Under the pieces are notes generated by a model. It saw only the letters and a program-made list of their open reading frames with translations. It was not told where the DNA came from and searched no databases. The position numbers and the translations under genes are program-made. Of a DNA stretch of 10,538 nt, positions 7,052-10,538 are shown piece after piece; the stretch's first letter is position 1, and each line of letters opens with the position of its first letter. The stretch comes from an uncultured Bacteroidales bacterium (lineage in GTDB: Bacteria > Bacteroidota > Bacteroidia > Bacteroidales > Bacteroidaceae), in the NCBI GenBank assembly GCA_902783615.1, contig CACZRQ010000163.1:1-10538 (forward strand). The letters run 5' to 3'.

Positions 7052-7195
7052 ATGGCAAAAGCAAAACGTAATCAAAAGAAGGAAGCTCGCGAAAAGCTTC
7101 AGGAGAAACAGGGTAAGCAGATGTTGTTTGGTTTCGCCATCATCGCCATCGTACTGGTGGTATTGATGTTCATCTATTACTCAAACCAGGTATAA
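7052..7195 (+). CDS. 47-residue single-pass membrane protein, unknown function
   Basis: A short open frame between prfB and the CYTH gene. The first 23 residues (MAKAKRNQKKEAREKLQEKQ then GKQ) are strongly basic and predicted helical. Residues 24-43 form one continuous hydrophobic segment (MLFGFAIIAIVLVVLMFIYY), and the tail is SNQV. By the positive-inside rule the basic N-terminus should be cytoplasmic. It starts 19 bases after prfB in an AT-rich leader typical of Bacteroidetes starts, and its TAA ends 3 bases before the next ATG, so its frame fills the gap cleanly. I do not recognise a named family. The clean boundaries, non-random composition and operon position support a real gene; no function can be given. 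Confidence 0.8.
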   Translation: MAKAKRNQKKEAREKLQEKQGKQMLFGFAIIAIVLVVLMFIYYSNQV

Positions 7196-7198
7196 ACC

Positions 7199-7678
7199 AT
7201 GCCGCAGGAGATTGAGCGCAAGTTCTTGGTGACTGACACCAGCTATCGAGAACTGGCCACATCGAGCAGTCACATCGTTCAGGGATACATCTGCAGCGAT
7301 AAAGGGCGCACCGTTCGCATCCGCATCCGCGACAACAAAGGCTATCTCACCATCAAGGGAGGATCCAATGCCGCTGGCTTGAGTCGCTACGAATGGGAGC
7401 AGGAGATTGATGTGGCCGATGCGCACGACCTGCTGAAACTTTGCGAGCCTGGCGTAATCGACAAGGTTCGCTACCTGGTTCCCTCAGGCAATCATGTGTT
7501 CGAGGTGGATGAGTTCGCTGGCGAAAACCAGGGCTTGGTCATTGCAGAGGTGGAACTGACAGCTGAAGACGAGCCCTACACCAAACCTGCCTTCATAGGG
7601 CAGGAAGTTACTGGCAATCGCCGTTATTACAACTCCCACCTTCGCGTTTATCCCTATAGCATTTGGAAGAATGAATAG
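7199..7678 (+). CDS. CYTH domain protein, probable triphosphatase (TTM family)
   Basis: A 159-residue protein that consists of a single CYTH domain. The signature ExExK is at E4-I-E6-R-K8 right at the N-terminus, followed by the basic strand VRIRIR at 39-44, K53 in LTIKG, and the acidic strand AEVEL in the segment VDEF-GEN-GLV-AEVEL. These residues line the triphosphate tunnel and bind metal in this superfamily. Order and length match the NeuTTM-like bacterial group, whose studied members hydrolyse inorganic tripolyphosphate. The physiological role is unsettled, and adenylate cyclase activity is unlikely at this size. Its start is 3 bases after the small membrane protein and its last 8 bases overlap the next gene, which suggests coupled translation with that membrane protein. 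Confidence 0.88.
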   Translation: MPQEIERKFLVTDTSYRELATSSSHIVQGYICSDKGRTVRIRIRDNKGYLTIKGGSNAAGLSRYEWEQEIDVADAHDLLKLCEPGVIDKVRYLVPSGNHVFEVDEFAGENQGLVIAEVELTAEDEPYTKPAFIGQEVTGNRRYYNSHLRVYPYSIWKNE

Positions 7679-8975
7679 CGTTCAATGGACAGAATACATA
7701 CCGCAAGAGATGATTAACTTTCTGTTAGTCACACTCTTCTCCTTGCTGATAGGTCTCTCGCTCCACAGGCTCAACCTGAACAAAGACAGCGAGAGAATCC
7801 TTTTCGGCACCGATCGTACTTTCACTTTCATTGGCATCCTGGGCTATCTGCTCTACATCCTCGAACCTGAAACCTATACCCTCTACATTTTCGGAGGTGC
7901 CCTGTTGGGCATTTTGTTGGCCCTTCACTATTACGTGAAGCAGGCGCAATATCACCTGTTTGGCGTAACCACCATCGTTATCGCCCTCATCACCTACGCC
8001 TTGCCGCCCATCGTGGTAACACAACCCTCGTGGTTCTATGTCATGGTGGTGGTTCTCGTGCTACTCTTCACCGAGATGAAGCACAACTTTGCCGAGTTGG
8101 CGCAGCGCATGAAGAACGACGAGATGGTAACATTGGCGAAGTTCCTCGCCATCAGTGGCATCATCCTGCCCATTCTGCCTGATGAGAACCTGCTGCCAGG
8201 CATCAACCTTACGCCTTACACTGTTTGGCTTGCCACCGTGGTGGTGAGTGGCATCAGCTACCTCTCTTATTTATTAAAGAGGTATGTGTTTCGCGAGTCA
8301 GGCACGTTGGTGAGCGGCATCATTGGCGGACTCTACAGCAGTACTGCCACTATCAGCGTGTTGGCACGCAAGGGCAAGCAAACCACTGGGGCAGAAGCAG
8401 AAGAATGTGTGGCAGCCATGCTGATGGCTGTCAGCATGATGTTCCTCCGCTTCTTGGTGTTGATCGGCATTTTCAGCAAAGAAACGCTGTTCATCATCTG
8501 GCCTTACATGCTCATCATGTCGGCAGTGGCTTTCGTGGTGGGCATCCGCATCCATTTGAAGAATCGCCAGCAGTTGGCGGCTGTCAAGAAGTTTGAGGAT
8601 GACACTGACAGCAGCAACCCCTTGGAATTCAAGGTTGCACTGATCTTCGCCGTACTCTTTGTGGTGTTTACCTTAGTGACGCACTACACAGTGGTCTATG
8701 CTGGCAACAGCGGTTTGCATGTTCTTTCTTTCATCGCTGGCTTGAGCGACATCACACCTTTCATCCTCAACTTGCTGGAGAGCACAGGCAGCATTGCAGT
8801 AGGTGTTGTGGCAGCTTGCAGCATGCAGGCCATCATCAGCAATATCTGCGTGAACATGTGCTATGCCCTCTTCTTCTCTGGTGGCAACCAAACCATGAAG
8901 CCCCTGATCCTTCGCAGTTTCGGCATCATCATTGCCGCCAATGTCGTGATGCTGGCATTGCACTATTTGCTTTAA
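7671..8975 (+). CDS. MgtC/SapB-like integral membrane protein with DUF4010 domain
   Basis: A 434-residue polytopic membrane protein with about 11-13 hydrophobic segments. The N-terminal part (residues about 14-135) has the MgtC-like arrangement, with LLIGLSLHRLN in place of the usual GLERE-type motif and a conserved R-T-F (GTDRTFTFIGILG) in the second segment. The C-terminal part shows DUF4010 hallmarks: GGLYSSTA near 219-226 and AGLSDITP near 356-362. A soluble, charged loop lies around residues 290-320. The function is unknown; MgtC relatives are tied to Mg2+ limitation and virulence, which does not transfer reliably. The start ATG at 7671 overlaps the CYTH stop; a second in-frame ATG at 7710 would also give a full protein. 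Confidence 0.85.
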   Translation: MNSVQWTEYIPQEMINFLLVTLFSLLIGLSLHRLNLNKDSERILFGTDRTFTFIGILGYLLYILEPETYTLYIFGGALLGILLALHYYVKQAQYHLFGVTTIVIALITYALPPIVVTQPSWFYVMVVVLVLLFTEMKHNFAELAQRMKNDEMVTLAKFLAISGIILPILPDENLLPGINLTPYTVWLATVVVSGISYLSYLLKRYVFRESGTLVSGIIGGLYSSTATISVLARKGKQTTGAEAEECVAAMLMAVSMMFLRFLVLIGIFSKETLFIIWPYMLIMSAVAFVVGIRIHLKNRQQLAAVKKFEDDTDSSNPLEFKVALIFAVLFVVFTLVTHYTVVYAGNSGLHVLSFIAGLSDITPFILNLLESTGSIAVGVVAACSMQAIISNICVNMCYALFFSGGNQTMKPLILRSFGIIIAANVVMLALHYLL

Positions 8976-8987
8976 ATTTACATCATT

Positions 8988-9482
8988 ATGGAAGTAATAC
9001 AGAGTTTTACCATCGACCATACCCATTTGAAGCCTGGGATTTATGTGTCGAGAGTAGATAAAGGCTTCATTACGTTCGATTTACGCTTCACCGAGCCCAA
9101 CAAGGAGCCTGCTGTGGCGCCATCCGCCATGCATAGCTTGGAGCATCTGATGGCTACTTGGTTCCGCAATTCTAAGGTGAAGGAGGATGTGGTGTATGTG
9201 GGCCCTATGGGTTGTCTCACAGGGATGTACATTATCATGACTGGCAACTACACTGTAGAAGAAATGAGGCAGCTCACCATCGAGTGTATGCAGTGGATTC
9301 TTACACAGGAAGAGGTGCCTGCCACTACGCCTGAAACTTGCGGTAATTATTTGCTGCACGACTTGCCTATGTGTCATTGGGAGAGCCGCCGCTACTTGGA
9401 TCGCCTGCAGCACGATTTCCATTCGGAATACACAAAGCTGGAGGTGACACTAAAGGACGGCAAGCAGTTCGCTGACGCTTAA
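8988..9482 (+). CDS. luxS: S-ribosylhomocysteine lyase
   Basis: Cleaves S-ribosylhomocysteine to homocysteine and DPD, the precursor of autoinducer-2, so it serves the activated methyl cycle and may produce a signal. The 164-residue protein has the metal site H49-S-L-E52-H53 plus C118 in ETCGNY, and the catalytic cysteine C76 in GPMGCLTG. E52 is the general base equivalent. The helix motif has Ser where most LuxS proteins have Thr (HTLEH), a conservative change. The N-terminus SFTIDHTHLKPGIYVSRVDKG is typical, though the following strand is a few residues shorter than in Porphyromonas LuxS as I recall it. It starts 12 bases after the DUF4010 gene. No pfs/mtn gene is in the window. Confidence 0.95.
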   Translation: MEVIQSFTIDHTHLKPGIYVSRVDKGFITFDLRFTEPNKEPAVAPSAMHSLEHLMATWFRNSKVKEDVVYVGPMGCLTGMYIIMTGNYTVEEMRQLTIECMQWILTQEEVPATTPETCGNYLLHDLPMCHWESRRYLDRLQHDFHSEYTKLEVTLKDGKQFADA

Positions 9483-9566
9483 TCGACTATTGACGATTGA
9501 CTATTGACAATTGACAATTGACGATTGACGATTAACCATTGACGATTGACGATTGACGATTGACTA
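9483..9566. repeat. Twelve-unit 7-bp tandem repeat (consensus TTGACGA)
   Basis: Twelve consecutive heptamers with no phase break. The units are TCGACTA, TTGACGA, TTGACTA, TTGACAA, TTGACAA, TTGACGA, TTGACGA, TTAACCA, TTGACGA, TTGACGA, TTGACGA and TTGACTA. Most variation falls at the sixth base; only units 1 and 8 differ elsewhere. The array begins with the first base after the luxS stop codon, and the last base of unit 12 is the A of the downstream ATG, so it is the entire intergenic region. There is no -7 box, terminator or Shine-Dalgarno apart from the repeat itself. Confidence 0.95.
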
Positions 9567-10538
9567 TGAAGAAGATATTATTCATTTTGGTGGCTTGGTT
9601 GCCTCTATGTCTTTGCGCCCAAGAAACGCAGTTTTGGGGCAATGCGGAGAGGTATCAGCAAAGGCAGGGGAGCCATTTCCTGCAACAGATAGACCAGGCT
9701 CTCGATCAGTGCAGACCTGATACGGAAAACCCTTTGATGCGCAGGCAGGCCCTCTATAACATGGATGCCATCCTGCACAACACCTTCTATGACAAAAGCG
9801 ATGAGCTGAAGGCATTTATGGCTACGCGCGTGGGCAAGGTGATAGAAGATCTGAAAGCTCCACAAGGCGAAGGGCTGAAGGTTTATAAGCTGTATAATCA
9901 CGGATTTATTGCCAAAGCAGGAGGGGTGGCTGTGGCATTCGACCTTATCAGTGCCTTGGGGCTGATCAGTGACGAACAATTAGAGCAGTTGGTGAGCCTG
10001 TGCGATATGCTGTGCATCTCCCACAAACACTTCGATCATGCCGATGCCAAGGTGGCAAGTCTCTTCTTGCAGCAAGGCAAACCCGTGTTTGCTACCCAAG
10101 AAACGCTGCCTAATGTGGAAGGGATTACCCGCATATACAAAGGTAACGGAGGGGAAATATCTGTGATAGAGACAGGTAAAGTGAAGCTCCACATTGTGCA
10201 TGGCCATCAGGATGAGTTGCAGAACAACCTGTATGTGGTGACGCTGCCTGGTAATTTTACCGTATGCCAAACAGGCGACCAATATTTAGAGGAGGATATG
10301 CCTTGGATTAAGACCCTGCATAACCGTTTGCCAAAGATTGATGCCCTGCTGGTGATTTGCTGGAGCATGCACCTACAGGACTTTGTCAATGGTTTTCAGC
10401 CCCAAGTTGTCATCAGCGGCCACGAGAATGAAATCCTGTATCACGGCATAGACCATCGCGAAGCCTACTGGCTCAGCTATGAGAAGTTTGATGGCATCAC
10501 TCAACCCTATTCCCTAATGACATGGGGAGAGTGGATCA
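9566..10538 (+). CDS. Exported metallo-beta-lactamase-fold hydrolase (3' truncated by window)
   Basis: The frame is open from ATG 9566 to the window end, giving 324 residues with no stop. A signal peptide is clear: KK, hydrophobic ILFILVAWLPLCLC, then a probable signal peptidase I cut after CA before QE, so the protein acts in the periplasm or outside. It is not a convincing lipoprotein because the residues before the cysteines do not form a lipobox. The MBL metal motif H153-K-H155-F-D157-H158 is present, followed by possible further ligands H212 or H214 (HGH), D238 (TGD) and H286 (SGHE), the normal order in this fold. An unusual feature is the helix-rich stretch of about 130 residues between the signal and the HxHxDH motif. 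Substrate is unknown. It may be cotranscribed with luxS. Confidence 0.85.
   Translation, partial: MKKILFILVAWLPLCLCAQETQFWGNAERYQQRQGSHFLQQIDQALDQCRPDTENPLMRRQALYNMDAILHNTFYDKSDELKAFMATRVGKVIEDLKAPQGEGLKVYKLYNHGFIAKAGGVAVAFDLISALGLISDEQLEQLVSLCDMLCISHKHFDHADAKVASLFLQQGKPVFATQETLPNVEGITRIYKGNGGEISVIETGKVKLHIVHGHQDELQNNLYVVTLPGNFTVCQTGDQYLEEDMPWIKTLHNRLPKIDALLVICWSMHLQDFVNGFQPQVVISGHENEILYHGIDHREAYWLSYEKFDGITQPYSLMTWGEWI

Noticed and set aside
9483..9566. Possible CRISPR array
   Set aside because: Units of 7 bases are directly adjacent with no spacers, and no cas gene is present. It is a simple tandem repeat.
9483..9566. Repeated TTGACA-like hexamers as sigma-70 -35 boxes
   Set aside because: The Bacteroidetes primary sigma factor uses a different -33/-7 consensus, and no -7 box follows the array before the start codon.

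Overview
The window reads as ordinary chromosomal DNA of a Bacteroidales bacterium, most likely Prevotellaceae or a close relative. The reasons are the psd-pssA-DUF4834 cluster, Bacteroidetes-type promoters (-7 motif TAnnTTTG), almost no Shine-Dalgarno sequences, RF2 and short-type phosphatidylserine decarboxylase sequences that resemble Bacteroides proteins as I recall them, and base composition near one half G+C. The genus is inference. No mobile element, rRNA, tRNA or CRISPR array is visible, and no gene-free stretch exceeds 300 bases.

Layout. (1) 1-1323, plus strand: the 3' end of psd, then pssA and a small DUF4834 membrane protein overlapping pssA by 4 bases. Psd and PssA are consecutive steps of phosphatidylethanolamine synthesis. 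(2) 1328-3989, minus strand: a compact four-gene operon transcribed from right to left, an M20 deacylase (argE-like), a YraN/UPF0102 nuclease-fold protein starting at GTG, a monofunctional biotin-protein ligase (birA) and the tRNA adenosine deaminase tadA. Its end faces DUF4834 with only 4 bases between stop codons. (3) 3990-4101: a divergent promoter region with a perfect TAnnTTTG box in each direction and, between them, an 18-bp perfect palindrome containing the ParB-binding parS core. (4) 4102-8975, plus strand: a tight run of long-chain acyl-CoA ligase, prfB (RF2, without the usual programmed frameshift), a 47-residue single-pass membrane protein, a CYTH triphosphatase and an MgtC/DUF4010 membrane protein. 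Gaps run from 19 bases to an 8-base overlap, so this looks like one transcription unit. (5) 8988-10538: luxS, then an array of twelve 7-bp repeats filling the whole space between the luxS stop codon and the next start codon, then an exported metallo-beta-lactamase-fold protein that runs off the window.

Most of the genes are housekeeping. The least ordinary signals are the parS-like palindrome inside a divergent promoter, the phased heptamer array, the missing RF2 frameshift site, the small conserved-looking membrane protein after prfB, and the exported MBL-fold protein with a long N-terminal extension. I see no clear evidence of an undescribed multi-gene system.
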